From JAODBQ01 sp047602055 (GTDB taxonomy: Bacteria > Actinomycetota > Acidimicrobiia > Acidimicrobiales > Ilumatobacteraceae), in contig JASGIG010000001.1 in NCBI GenBank assembly GCA_047602055.1, positions 3,224,001 to 3,288,000 of the forward strand: 64,000 bases of DNA. Reading direction: 5' to 3'. The position numbers and the translations under genes are program-made. Positions 17,740 through 29,241 of the stretch are shown here, piece by piece (the stretch's first letter is position 1; each line of letters opens with the position of its first letter). The notes under the pieces are model-generated. The model did no database searches. It saw nothing but the letters and a program-made list of their open reading frames with translations, and was not told the origin of the DNA.

Positions 17740-18222
17740 ATGACCGAGCAGGGTTTCACCGGGAGCAAGACCGCGAGCATCGTCGGGATCACGTACCGGC
17801 AGCTCGACTACTGGGCACGCACCGACCTGGTCCGTCCCTCGCTGGCCGACGCCGCCGGCAGCGGCAGCCGTCGCAAGTACAGCTACCAGGACCTGCTCGA
17901 GCTGCGGGTGATCAAGAGCCTGCTCGACGCCGGCATCAAGCTGGAGTCGGTCCGCAAGGCGTTCGCCTACATGCGCGAGCACATGGACGCCGACATCGCC
18001 TCGGCCCACCTGGTGCTCAGCGGGGGCGACGTCATGATCTGCGACGGCGACCAGCTCGTCGACGTGATGAACCGCGCCGGCCAGGGGGTGCTCGTCAACG
18101 TGCTCGCGCTCGGCGGCGTCAAGTCGAGCCTCGACAGTCAGATCTGCTCGTTGGGCGGGCCGACGACCGAGGCAGACGCCGGCGTCACCGAGCCAGCGCC
18201 GCTGCGCCGCCACGCGGTCTGA
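17740..18222 (+). CDS. MerR family transcriptional regulator (Rv1830-like)
   Basis: A 160-residue MerR regulator. The winged helix SKTASIVGITYRQLDYWART leads to DLVRPSLADAAGSGSRRKYS, followed by DLLELRVIKSLLDAGIKLES, as in mycobacterial Rv1830. ATG at 17740 is preferred to a GTG at 17707: a GGGGAGGGAG tract sits upstream and the GTG start would put the operator palindrome inside the gene. Just before gcvT, which it may help control. The second half lacks a recognised ligand domain. Confidence 0.9.
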   Translation: MTEQGFTGSKTASIVGITYRQLDYWARTDLVRPSLADAAGSGSRRKYSYQDLLELRVIKSLLDAGIKLESVRKAFAYMREHMDADIASAHLVLSGGDVMICDGDQLVDVMNRAGQGVLVNVLALGGVKSSLDSQICSLGGPTTEADAGVTEPAPLRRHAV

Positions 18223-18227
18223 TCGGG

Positions 18228-19295
18228 GTGGCCACCACCGATTCGTCGAACGAGCACAGCCCGCTCGACTCGGTGCATCGCGCCCTCGGCGCGCGGATGG
18301 TGCCGTTCGGCGGCTGGGAGATGCCGGTGGCCTACGCGGCCGGCACGCTCGACGAGCACCTGGCCTGCCGCAACGACGCCGTCGTGTTCGACGTCTCCCA
18401 TCTCGGCACGGTGCGCGTCGAGGGCGACGACGCCGACGAGCGCCTGCAGTGGGCGCTGACCAACGACCTCGCCAAGATCGCGCCGGGCCGGGCGCAGTAC
18501 ACCCACCTGCTCGACGAGCTCGACGCTTCTGTGCTCGACGACATCATCGTGTGGTGGATCGACGACGAGGTCTTCGACGTGATGCCCAACGCGTCGAACA
18601 CGGACCGGGTGCGGGCGGCGATCGGCGGGACGGAGACGACGGCGACGCGCGCGGTGCTGGCCGTCCAGGGCCCGAAGGCCAAGGAGCGGCTGGCCGCGGT
18701 GTTCCCGGCGGCGGCGGCCGTCGGCAGGTTCCGAGTCGGCACCGGGTCGTGGGAGGGTGTCGAGTGCACGTTCGCCGGCACGGGCTACACCGGCGAGGAG
18801 GGCGTCGAGATCGCCGTGCCGGCTGCCTCGGCGACGGACCTGTGGAACGCGATCACCGCCGCCGGCGTCGTCCCGGCCGGTCTCGGGGCTCGCGACACGC
18901 TGCGGCTCGAAGCCGCGCTGCCGCTGCACGGTCACGAGCTCGGGCCGGGGATCACCCCGCTGCAAGCCGGTCTCGGCTGGGTGGTGGCGTGGGGCAAGGA
19001 CGAGTTCCGTGGCCGCGAGCCGCTCGCCGCCGAGCGTGAGCGCGGCGTCAGCCGGTTGTTGCAAGGCATCGTCACAGAGGGTCGCCGCCCGCCGCGTGCC
19101 GACTGCGAGGTGCTCGTCGACGGTTCGCCGGTCGGCGTGCTGACGAGCGGCAACTTCTCACCGGTGCTCGGTCACGGCATCGCCCTCGGCTTCCTGCCGC
19201 CGGACGTGGAGATCGGCACCGACGTGACGGTCGACGTCCGCGGCACCCAGCTCCCCGGTCGGGTCGTGCCGATCCCGTTCGTGGCCAAGCGTTGA
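18228..19295 (+). CDS. gcvT: Aminomethyltransferase (glycine cleavage T protein)
   Basis: A 355-residue T protein that transfers the methylene group from lipoyl-H to tetrahydrofolate. The signature elements are MVPFGGWEMPVAY, FDVSHLGTVRVEG, the VLAVQGPKA block, GYTGEEGVEIAVP and the C-terminal LTSGNFSPVLGHGIALGFL. GTG start at 18228, six bases after the MerR stop. With gcvH upstream and gcvP downstream on the opposite strand this completes three parts of the cleavage system; the shared L protein is not in the window. Confidence 0.96.
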   Translation: MATTDSSNEHSPLDSVHRALGARMVPFGGWEMPVAYAAGTLDEHLACRNDAVVFDVSHLGTVRVEGDDADERLQWALTNDLAKIAPGRAQYTHLLDELDASVLDDIIVWWIDDEVFDVMPNASNTDRVRAAIGGTETTATRAVLAVQGPKAKERLAAVFPAAAAVGRFRVGTGSWEGVECTFAGTGYTGEEGVEIAVPAASATDLWNAITAAGVVPAGLGARDTLRLEAALPLHGHELGPGITPLQAGLGWVVAWGKDEFRGREPLAAERERGVSRLLQGIVTEGRRPPRADCEVLVDGSPVGVLTSGNFSPVLGHGIALGFLPPDVEIGTDVTVDVRGTQLPGRVVPIPFVAKR

Positions 19296-19300
19296 CGTTC

Positions 19301-19376
19301 GTGCTCCGGTCGGGGCGAAGCCCCTCCCTGCGCCTGCCGTGCTCGCCGCCTCCGCTGCCCTTCGGCACTCGCCGCG
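19301..19376. repeat. Family A intergenic repeat, copy A4
   Basis: A full copy between the convergent gcvT and histone-like-tail genes. The hairpin is GGGGCGAAGCCCC with a GAA loop, and the usual CTGCGCCTGCCGTGCTCGCC core follows. It is flanked by GTTCG on the left and CGAAC on the right. Confidence 0.8.
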
Positions 19377-19404
19377 CCTCGAACCTGCGGTAGCGCACCG
19401 GACA

Positions 19405-20097
19405 TCAGCGCGGCGTGGCGGGTCGCTTCGTCGCCGGCTTCTTGGCGGTCGCCTTCTTCGCTGCCGGCTTGCGCGCCGCGGTGGCCTTCTTTGCCGCGGC
19501 CTTCTTCTTGACCGAACGCGGCGCCGGGCGCTCGTCGTCGTCAGCGCCACGAGCGGCGGCCACCCGCGGCGCGGCGGGTGCGGGCGCCGCCGGAGCCGGA
19601 GCCTGCTCGGCGCGACCCTGCGGGAGGAACGCGGCGAACGGGCTGTTGCGGAACATCCCACCGGCGGACTCGGCCATCTGCCCGAGCGGCTGCAGGCGCC
19701 GGCCGAAGTCGGACAGCGTCGAGAGGAACTCGTTGATGCTCTGTGGCATGTTGGCGATCGCCGGCTGCGAGAGCGTCTCCGCCAGCCGGTTGAGCCCGGG
19801 CGCGACCCGCTCGATCGGCGCGTTCATCCGCTCGACCATGTCGTCGGCCGCCTTCAGCGTTCGGGTCACCTGCGGGACGAAGGCTCGCAGCGGCTCGTCG
19901 ACGAGGTCGAGCATCTTGGTGATCCGCGCCGACACCTCGTTGAGCTGCTTGAGCGTCTCGTTGAGGTTGTCGATCGTCGTCATCAACTGCTCGACCCCAC
20001 GCTGGAACTGCTGGAAGCTCTTCGTGAGCCCAGCGAACGGGTTGGTGCCGAACAGGGCGACCAGTTCCCCGAACCCGGGTGTCGGGTTGTCAGCCAT
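19405..20097 (-). CDS. Hypothetical protein with helical domain and histone H1-like Lys/Ala tail
   Basis: A 230-residue protein not assigned to a family. Residues 1-150 are amphipathic helix, with heptad-like patterns such as QLMTTIDNLNETLKQLNEV and the PSINEFLSTLSDFGRRLQP segment. Residues 165-230 are Pro/Ala then Lys/Ala rich (KKKAAAKKATAARKPAAKK), like the C-tails of bacterial histone H1-like and HupB proteins, which bind nucleic acid. ATG at 20097 is chosen over upstream codons. A nucleoid or polymer-granule role is only inference. Confidence 0.75.
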   Translation of the reverse strand: MADNPTPGFGELVALFGTNPFAGLTKSFQQFQRGVEQLMTTIDNLNETLKQLNEVSARITKMLDLVDEPLRAFVPQVTRTLKAADDMVERMNAPIERVAPGLNRLAETLSQPAIANMPQSINEFLSTLSDFGRRLQPLGQMAESAGGMFRNSPFAAFLPQGRAEQAPAPAAPAPAAPRVAAARGADDDERPAPRSVKKKAAAKKATAARKPAAKKATAKKPATKRPATPR

Positions 20098-20154
20098 GGC
20101 GCCGCACCGTAGTGCACGAACACGCAACGAACGCGTGACGAAGCGCCGAGATCC

Positions 20155-22992
<2,838 letters not shown>

Positions 22993-23039
22993 CTCGGCAC
23001 CTCCGGTGCGGGCGCGGTCGTCTGATCCGTCCCCCGCGC

Positions 23040-23225
23040 TGTCGTGGTGCCTGAGAGCTTCACCGCTGCAGTTGCAGTGGCTTTCCCCGTCGGCGAGACG
23101 CACCCGCAGTGCGGGCCGGCTGCTTTCCAGCGTTGCCTCCCCGGACGGTCCGTTTGCCTGAGAGATTCCGGGGAGGTTGCTCCTTCGGCGCCGCGCCGCT
23201 GGCTGCGTCGAGGCTCTCCCGACCG
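23040..23225 (-). ncRNA. Tandem glycine riboswitch upstream of gcvP
   Basis: The minus-strand leader of gcvP has two glycine aptamers. The first shows GGGAGAGCC, GCGCCGAAGGAGCAACC and AATCTCTCAGGCAAACGGAC; the second shows GCTGGAAAGC, CGACGGGGAAAGC and GAAGCTCTCAGGCACCACGAC. The order, spacing and paired CUCUCAGG motifs match the gcvT-type riboswitch. The second aptamer ends about 50 bases before the ATG. Glycine binding normally turns on cleavage genes; the on/off mechanism is not resolved here. Confidence 0.95.
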
Positions 23226-23260
23226 GGGTGATCGGCGACATGAGGTTAACCGTTCTTGAT

Positions 23261-23279
23261 GGTCGGCCTGCGGCCGACC
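23261..23279. other. Hairpin between the riboswitch and the hemerythrin-like gene
   Basis: A perfect 8-bp stem GGTCGGCC / GGCCGACC with a TGC loop, in the divergent interval between gcvP and the hemerythrin-like gene. It is beyond the riboswitch on the upstream side. Role unknown. Confidence 0.45.
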
Positions 23280-23378
23280 GGTCCGGCGGGCTTCCTGGCG
23301 GTCGCGCCGCCGGGTGCGCCCGGCACGTGCCTCGTGCGGGCCGAAGCGGCCCGCTCGCTGCGCTCGCTGTGTCAGGTC

Positions 23379-23399
23379 CAAGCGGGTTGCAACCGCTTG
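23379..23399. promoter_or_regulatory. Palindromic site upstream of the hemerythrin-like gene
   Basis: CAAGCGG and CCGCTTG are inverted arms around the palindrome TTGCAA, 28 bases upstream of the ATG. The symmetry looks like a LacI/CcpA-type operator, but the regulator is not in the window. Confidence 0.4.
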
Positions 23400-23426
23400 A
23401 CAAGCCCCGACGTCTTCAGCGTCGCC

Positions 23427-24041
23427 ATGAGCACCACGACGATCACCCACGACATCGCCCCGGACGCCCTCGCCGCCGGGCTGCCCGACGCCGTCCTCGG
23501 CTCTTGCGCCGTGCACCTCGGCCTGCGCAGCGAGACGGCACGCATCGCCGAGCACCTCGACGCCGGCCGCGTCGAGGACGCCCGCCGACGAGCACGGCTG
23601 CTGGCCAGGGTGCTGGCCGAGCACCACCGGGCCGAGGACGAGTTGCTGTGGCCGGCGCTGGTTCGTCGCCAGCCCGGCATCGTCGCCACGACCGACGCGC
23701 GGGAGGCCGAGCACGAGCCGCTCGACGACGAGCTCGCCGAGCTGATCGACGACCCGCAGCGCATCGAGCGCGTCGGGCCGTTGCTCGACGGCCACCTGCG
23801 CGCCGAGGCGGCGACGATGCTCCCGGTGTGGCGGGCGTCGTTCGACGCCGCCGAGCACGAGCGCTTCGGCCACCTGCTGCGGCGCACGACGCCGGGGGCT
23901 TCCGTCGGTCTGATGGTCAGCTGGCTGATCGACGTGACCCCCGACTCGCTGCGTCCGTTCGCCCTCGGCCGTCTCCCGCGGGCGTTTCGGATGGCGCACC
24001 AGATGTGCCGGCGCCCGAGCTTCGACCGTCGCTACGGCTGA
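23427..24041 (+). CDS. Hemerythrin-like (HHE) domain protein
   Basis: A 204-residue protein with an HHE-type helical bundle that can bind a di-iron centre. The repeats are HLGLRSETARI, LAEHHRAEDELLWPAL, TDAREAEHEPLDDEL and HLRAEAATMLPVW, which supply the His/Glu ligands. Similar domains act in redox sensing or iron and oxygen handling. ATG at 23427. A palindrome lies just upstream. The C-terminal 60 residues are helical and not assigned. Confidence 0.8.
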   Translation: MSTTTITHDIAPDALAAGLPDAVLGSCAVHLGLRSETARIAEHLDAGRVEDARRRARLLARVLAEHHRAEDELLWPALVRRQPGIVATTDAREAEHEPLDDELAELIDDPQRIERVGPLLDGHLRAEAATMLPVWRASFDAAEHERFGHLLRRTTPGASVGLMVSWLIDVTPDSLRPFALGRLPRAFRMAHQMCRRPSFDRRYG

Positions 24042-24080
24042 GGCTTCAGCCAACGCTGAACCGCTCGCAGCGGTCCGACC

Positions 24081-24161
24081 TTGGAGTGTCACGTCGCCGA
24101 TGGAGTGGCGGTTGCGCGCCGTGGGCGCACCGAGCACTCCATCGCACGGCTGACACTCCAA
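24081..24161. repeat. Family B nested inverted repeat, copy B1
   Basis: An 81-bp unit with outer arms TTGGAGTG/CACTCCAA and inner arms ATGGAGTG/CACTCCAT around the core GCCGTGGGCGCACC. Nearly identical to B2, which starts 17 bases later. Located in the gap between the hemerythrin-like gene and the convergent PLP decarboxylase. Confidence 0.8.
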
Positions 24162-24178
24162 GCGACGACGTCCGGCCT

Positions 24179-24279
24179 TTGGAGTGTCAGGTGGCCGATG
24201 GAGTGGCGGTTGCGCGCCGTGGGCGCGCCGGCCACTCCACTGCACGGCTGGCACTCCAAGCGCACGGCTGGCACTCCAA
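24179..24279. repeat. Family B copy B2 plus an extra half-unit
   Basis: An 81-bp unit (24179-24259) like B1, followed directly by an extra CGCACGGCTGGCACTCCAA (24261-24279). The last inner arm is CACTCCAC, so the inner pairing is slightly relaxed. Unit length is the same as B1, pointing to duplication rather than chance. Confidence 0.75.
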
Positions 24280-24288
24280 GCGACGACT

Positions 24289-25521
24289 TCAGTCGACGGT
24301 GGCGTAGGCGCTGGGCCCGGCGCCGTCGGGCGGGCCCGCGTCGGCGACGCACTCGCGCAGGTCGGCGATGAAGGCGTCGAGCGTCGGCTCGTGGACGGCG
24401 TTGACCATGCAGTGCAGTGACCGGGGCGGGCCCTGCTGGTCGACCAGCCAGCCACGGCGGCGCAGGGCGGCGGCGACGGCGACCACGTCGAGCGTCGACG
24501 GATCCGCGGCGCGGAAGGCGACGAGCGTCGTGTCCGGGCGGGCCAGCAACCACAGCTCCGGGATCTGCTCGATCGCGTCGGCGAGGCGCCGCGCCAGCCG
24601 ACGAGCGAGGCCGGCCAGCCGGCGGTAGCCGTCGTCGCCGAGGTGGTGGAGCACCGCCCACGCCGCGGCGATCGACCCGCCGCTCTTGGTGCCGAGGATC
24701 CCCGACGAGCCGTACAGCCCACCGAGCCAGTTGTCGGTGACGAACGTCTGGTGGCGACGCAGCGCCTTCGATCGGTGCACGAGCACGCCGGCGCCCTTGG
24801 CGGTGTAGCCGTACTTGTGGAGGTCGACGGAGATGCTGGTCACCCCGTCGACGTCGAAGTTCCATGGCGGCACGCCGTCGAGGTAGGGGAGGACCACGCC
24901 GCCCATGCACGCGTCGACGTGGCAGTTGACGCCCCGGGCGGTGGCGAGCGCGGCGATCGCCGGCACGTCGTCGATCACGCCCTGCGGGTACTGCGGCGCC
25001 GAGGCGACGATCAGCACCGTGTCGTCGTCGATCGCCGCGGCCATCGCGTCGGCGTCGGCGCGCCAATCGGCACGGACCGGGATCCGCCGGCTCTCCACGT
25101 CGAAGTACGCCGCCCCCTTCTCCAGCGCCGCGTGGGCGCTGGCCGGCAGGACCATGTTGGGGGAGCGGACGCCACGTTCGGCTCGGCCACGGTCACGTGC
25201 CGCCTTCACGGTGAGCAGCAGGCTCTCCGTGCCACCCGACGTCATGAACCCGGCCGTGTCCTCGGGACCGCCGAGCCAGCCGCGAGCGATCGCGACGACG
25301 TCGTCCTGCATCCGTCGCAGGCTCGGGAACGCATCGACGTTCAGCGCGTTCTCGCCGCTGAAACGGCGATAGGCGTCCTCGGCGAGCGCGAGCACCTCGG
25401 GACCGGCGCTGTAGGCCAGCGAGAAGACCCGCCCATCGCGCCAGCGGACGTCGGCGGCGGCGAGCTCGTCGAAGCGGGTGAAGATCTCCTCGCGGCTCAT
25501 CCCGCTGGCCGGCAGCTGCAT
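24289..25521 (-). CDS. PLP-dependent group II decarboxylase / sphingosine-1-phosphate lyase-like
   Basis: A 410-residue fold-type I PLP enzyme. The PLP lysine lies in SVDLHKYGYTAKGAGVL; the cofactor-binding Gly/Thr loop is MTSGGTESLL and the Asp pairing with the pyridine N is in CHVDACMGG. The pattern matches the sphingosine-1-phosphate lyase/glutamate decarboxylase branch; in actinobacteria such genes are often called aspartate aminotransferase family. The substrate is not known. ATG at 25521. Confidence 0.88.
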   Translation of the reverse strand: MQLPASGMSREEIFTRFDELAAADVRWRDGRVFSLAYSAGPEVLALAEDAYRRFSGENALNVDAFPSLRRMQDDVVAIARGWLGGPEDTAGFMTSGGTESLLLTVKAARDRGRAERGVRSPNMVLPASAHAALEKGAAYFDVESRRIPVRADWRADADAMAAAIDDDTVLIVASAPQYPQGVIDDVPAIAALATARGVNCHVDACMGGVVLPYLDGVPPWNFDVDGVTSISVDLHKYGYTAKGAGVLVHRSKALRRHQTFVTDNWLGGLYGSSGILGTKSGGSIAAAWAVLHHLGDDGYRRLAGLARRLARRLADAIEQIPELWLLARPDTTLVAFRAADPSTLDVVAVAAALRRRGWLVDQQGPPRSLHCMVNAVHEPTLDAFIADLRECVADAGPPDGAGPSAYATVD

Positions 25522-25614
25522 CGTCGCACCCTATGTCTTGCGCTCGGCGGGCGACGGCCGACGTGGAACAGCGCCGAGATCGACGAGGTCAACGAGCCGG
25601 TAGCGTCCGGCGCC

Positions 25615-25986
25615 ATGGCTGACCGACCGACCATCACCATCCCCGAGGGCGACGCGCCCACCGAGCTCCTCATCGAGGACGAGGTGGTCGGCGACGGCGC
25701 CGAGGCGACGAACGGGAAGAAGGTCGTCGTCCACTACGCCGGCGTCGCCTGGAGCACGGGCAAGGAGTTCGACGCCAGCTGGAACCGGGGGAGCACGTTC
25801 GGCTTCAAGCTCGGCGGCGGCGAGGTGATCGAGGGCTGGGACCGTGGCGTCGCCGGCATGAAGGTCGGTGGCCGGCGCCGGCTGACGATCCCGCCGCACC
25901 TCGGCTACGGCAGCAGGGGAGCGGGCGGCGTGATCAAGGGCGGCGAGACCCTCGTCTTCGTCGTCGATCTCATCGGTGTTGACTAG
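25615..25986 (+). CDS. FKBP-type peptidyl-prolyl cis-trans isomerase
   Basis: A 123-residue single FKBP domain catalysing prolyl isomerisation. The active-site segments are VVVHYAGVAW, FDASWNRG, FKLGGGEVIEGWDRGVAGMKVG and IPPHLGYGSRGAGG, ending LVFVVDLIGV. No signal peptide, so it is cytoplasmic. ATG at 25615. Confidence 0.96.
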   Translation: MADRPTITIPEGDAPTELLIEDEVVGDGAEATNGKKVVVHYAGVAWSTGKEFDASWNRGSTFGFKLGGGEVIEGWDRGVAGMKVGGRRRLTIPPHLGYGSRGAGGVIKGGETLVFVVDLIGVD

Positions 25987-26060
25987 TGCTCCGGTCACGG
26001 CGAAGCCGCTCCCTGCGCCTGCCGTGCTCGCCGCCTCCGCTGTGCTTCGGCACTCGCCTC
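25986..26060. repeat. Family A intergenic repeat, copy A5
   Basis: A full copy that starts at the FKBP stop codon region. The hairpin CGGCGAAGCCG keeps pairing although its outer pair differs from copy A4, where it is GGGGC/GCCCC. Confidence 0.8.
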
Positions 26061-26094
26061 GTGTTGGATCGGCGATGACCCTGGCATCGCGCCA

Positions 26095-27730
26095 ATGAGC
26101 GCGAACGAGTACGACGCGATCGTCGTCGGGGGCGGGCACAACGGGCTCGTCGCTGCCGGACTGATGGCGAAGGCCGGTCAACGGGTCGTCGTCCTCGAGG
26201 CTCGTGACGTGTTCGGCGGCGCGGCGATCACCGAACGACCGTTCGGGCCGGACTACCAGGTCACCGCGCTCAGCTACGTCGTCAGCCTGATGCCGCCCGC
26301 CGTCAGCAAGGCGTTGGAGCTGGAGCGCTTCGGCTACCACGTCTACCCGCAGGGCCCGTACTTCGCCCCGTACGCAGACGGGCGCTACCTGCAGCTCGCC
26401 GACGATCCCGCCGAGCGGCACCGCCAGATCGCCAAGTTCTCGGCACGTGACGCCGATGCGATGGTCGGCTGGGACGAGTGGCTGGGTCGGCTCGCCGCGG
26501 TCCTCGGGCCGATGCTCGACAGCGTGCCGCCGAAGATCGGCTCGAAACGTCCCAGCGATCTCGCCGACCTCGGGGAAGCTCGGCTGGCGGATGCGCGGCC
26601 TCGACGTGCAGACGGTGGGGGAGATCACCCGGCTGTTCACCGCGTCGATCGCCGACCTCGTCGAGGAGGCGTTCGAGTCGCCGCAGCTGCGCGGCGTGCT
26701 CAGCGTGTCCGGCGTGATCGGCACCTGGGCCGGGCCGCGCTCGCCGGGCACGGCGTACGTGATGGTCCACCACAAGATCGGTGACGTCGGTGGCGACGAC
26801 GGCAAGCTCGGCGCGTGGGGCTTCCCGCGCGGCGGGATGGGCGGCGTCACCACAGCGCTCGCCGCCGCAGCGACGGCATTCGGGGCAGAGCTGCGGACCT
26901 CCAGCCCGGTCGAGCGGATCCTCGTCGCCGGCGGCCGGGCAACCGGCGTCGCGTTGGCGAACGGCGACGAGCTGCGCGCCCCGGTGGTGATCACCACCGT
27001 CCACCCGAAGATCGCCTTCCTCCGGCTCGTCGAGCGCGGCGAACTGCCCGACGAGTTCGTCGCGTGGATCGAGCGATGGAAGACCCGCTCCGGCACGGTC
27101 AAGGTCAACCTCGCCCTCGACCGCCTGCCGACGTTCACCAGCCATCCCGCCTTCGACCCCGACGTCCACGGCGGCACCATCGTGATGGCTCCGTCGCTCG
27201 ACGCCGTCGAGGCTGCGTTCCAGGACGCCGTCGCCGGCCGTGCGGCAGCGCACCCGTTCGCCGACATCTGCATCCCCAGCGTCTTCGACCCGACGCTGGC
27301 GCCTGAGGGCAAGCACGTGATGAGCATGTTCACCCAGTGGGTGCCGTCGGCGTGGGCCGACGAGCCGCACCGCGACGAGCTCGACGCCTACGCAGACCGG
27401 CTGATCGCCGACGTCGAGGCGGCTGCCCCCGGGTTCACCGGCTCGATCCTGCATCGCCAGGTGATCGGGCCGTACGACATGGAGCACACCTACGGCCTCG
27501 TCGGCGGGAACATCTTCCACGGCGAGCTGTCCGCCGGGCAGCTGTTCCACATGCGCCCGGCGCCCGGCTGGGCCGACTTCCGCACGCCGATCGCCGGCCT
27601 GTACCACGCCAGCTCGGCCACCCACGGTGGTGGCGGGGTCACTGGCATCCCCGGGCTGAACGCCGTCGCCGCGGTCCGTCAGGACCGGCGCGCCCTGCGT
27701 CGACGAGTGCGCGCCATCGTCCGACGCTGA
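26095..27730 (+). CDS. PYROXD2-like FAD-dependent oxidoreductase, one apparent frameshift
   Basis: A roughly 545-residue phytoene-desaturase-superfamily enzyme. The FAD dinucleotide motif is VVGGGHNGLVAAGLMAKAG, then VVLEARDVFGG, and the C-terminal FAD motif is GLYHASSATHGGGGVTGIPG. The frame breaks at 26572-26575: ...PSDLADL is followed by GKLGWRMRG only if one G of GGGG is dropped. Both parts match PYROXD2-like proteins (ITTVHPKIAF, HGGTIVMAPSLD). A sequence error is the simplest explanation. Substrate unknown. Confidence 0.88.
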
Positions 27731-27791
27731 ACCCCCCGCAGCCGCGGGGTGCCGGGCGACGGCAGGGGAGCGCCAGTAGCGTGGACCGGCG

Positions 27792-29162
27792 ATGTCGGAC
27801 CCCCTGCTCGATTCGGCGCAGTCGCCGCGCCCCGAGCAGGCAGCGGTCTACGACCAGGACGTCACCGCCGGCACCCGCCGTCTCGCCGTGCGCGAGCCGG
27901 TGCCGAACGTGCCGCTGCGGCCTGGTCGGCACTCGGGATGGCAGCGAGCGATCCTCGCGCTGAACATCGTCATCGTTATCGGTTGCTTCGCCGGGGCGAT
28001 CGCGCTGGTCGTCGGCAAGCAGGTGCGCGAGTCGGTGACAGCGGCGCCCGAGGCCACCGTCGTCGGCGGCAACGGCGTGCCGTTGAACTCCGACGGCGTG
28101 TTCGTCGGCGACCCGAACGTGACGTTCCCGCCAGCCGACCCGGAGGCGAAGAACTTCCTCATCGTCGGCGACGACAGCCACGCCTGCGTCGACCCCGACT
28201 CGCCGTGGGCCGGCGCCGCCGACCCGGAGCGCACCGACATCGGCCAGCGCAGCGACACGATCATGCTGGTGCGCATCGACCCGGCGTCGAAGCGGGCGGC
28301 GATCCTCTCGTTCCCCCGGGACCTGTGGGTGAAGGTGCCCGACCACGGGCGGGCGCGGATCAACTCGGCGTATCGCAAGGGCGACTACTCCCTGATGGCG
28401 CAGACGCTGTACGACAACTTCGGCGTCAAGGTCGACCACTACGTCCAGGTCGACTTCTGCGCGTTCAAGACGATCGTCGACGCCGTAGGTGGGGTGGCGG
28501 TGCCGTTCGAGTACCCGACGAAGGACGACCACGTCAACCTGCACATCGACACGCCCGGGTGTCATACGTTCTCGGGTGACGAGGCGCTCGCCTACGTGCG
28601 CTCGCGCTACTACGAGTACCAGGACGCCAGCGGCAAGTGGAAGTCCGACAACGCCTACGACCTCGGCCGGATCTCTCGCCAGCAGGATTTCGCCCGACGG
28701 CTGTTCGAGACCGCGCTGAAGAAGGGCGTGTTCAACGCATCCGTCGCCAAGGGCCTGATCGACACGCTGACGAAGTACGTCGTCGTCGACCAACCCCTGA
28801 CCATCAACGGGATGTTGCAGTTCCTCGGCGTGCTCCAGGAGGTGCAGCCGCAGGGCATCCCGACGTTCCAGGTCACCGCCAAGCGCCAGATCATCCAGAA
28901 CAACGACGTGCTCGTGCCCCAGCCGGACACGCCGGAGATGGTCCAGATCCTCGACCTGTTCCGCGGCAAGGCGTCGCTGGAGTCGGTGGCGACGACGACG
29001 AGCACGACCGAGCCACCGGTCAACGGGTTGCTGAAGCCGTCCACGGCGACGGATCCGACGGACGACCCGGCGACGACCACGGCGCAGGAGGCGACGCCCG
29101 CCGCCGAGGCGCTCGAGCAGGCCTCGAAGGGGATCGTCCCGCCCGTCGACGTCGTCTGCTGA
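27792..29162 (+). CDS. LytR-CpsA-Psr (LCP) family cell-wall glycopolymer ligase
   Basis: A 456-residue LCP protein that attaches polymers such as arabinogalactan or teichoic acids to peptidoglycan. One membrane helix near residues 49-72 leaves the catalytic domain outside. LCP features: SDTIMLVRID, ILSFPRDLWVKVP, RINSAYRKGD, FKTIVDAVGG, LAYVRSRYYEYQDASGKW and GRISRQQDFARRL. The C-terminus is Thr/Ala rich and disordered. ATG at 27792. Confidence 0.93.
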   Translation: MSDPLLDSAQSPRPEQAAVYDQDVTAGTRRLAVREPVPNVPLRPGRHSGWQRAILALNIVIVIGCFAGAIALVVGKQVRESVTAAPEATVVGGNGVPLNSDGVFVGDPNVTFPPADPEAKNFLIVGDDSHACVDPDSPWAGAADPERTDIGQRSDTIMLVRIDPASKRAAILSFPRDLWVKVPDHGRARINSAYRKGDYSLMAQTLYDNFGVKVDHYVQVDFCAFKTIVDAVGGVAVPFEYPTKDDHVNLHIDTPGCHTFSGDEALAYVRSRYYEYQDASGKWKSDNAYDLGRISRQQDFARRLFETALKKGVFNASVAKGLIDTLTKYVVVDQPLTINGMLQFLGVLQEVQPQGIPTFQVTAKRQIIQNNDVLVPQPDTPEMVQILDLFRGKASLESVATTTSTTEPPVNGLLKPSTATDPTDDPATTTAQEATPAAEALEQASKGIVPPVDVVC

Positions 29163-29241
29163 CGCCCGGGCCCGCCGGGCTTCCTGGACTCGACGATGCG
29201 GTCTGTCACACTGATGGCGGCACGAACCCCCTGGGAGGACC

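Noticed and set aside
23341..23376. GCTCGCTGCGCTCGCT-type motif as a binding site
   Set aside because: Similar short palindromes occur elsewhere (15.98 kb, 41.14 kb) as common actinobacterial repeats; no link to one gene.
24081..24279. Repeats at 24 kb considered as a CRISPR array
   Set aside because: Units are nested inverted repeats with no unique spacers of fixed length and no cas genes nearby.
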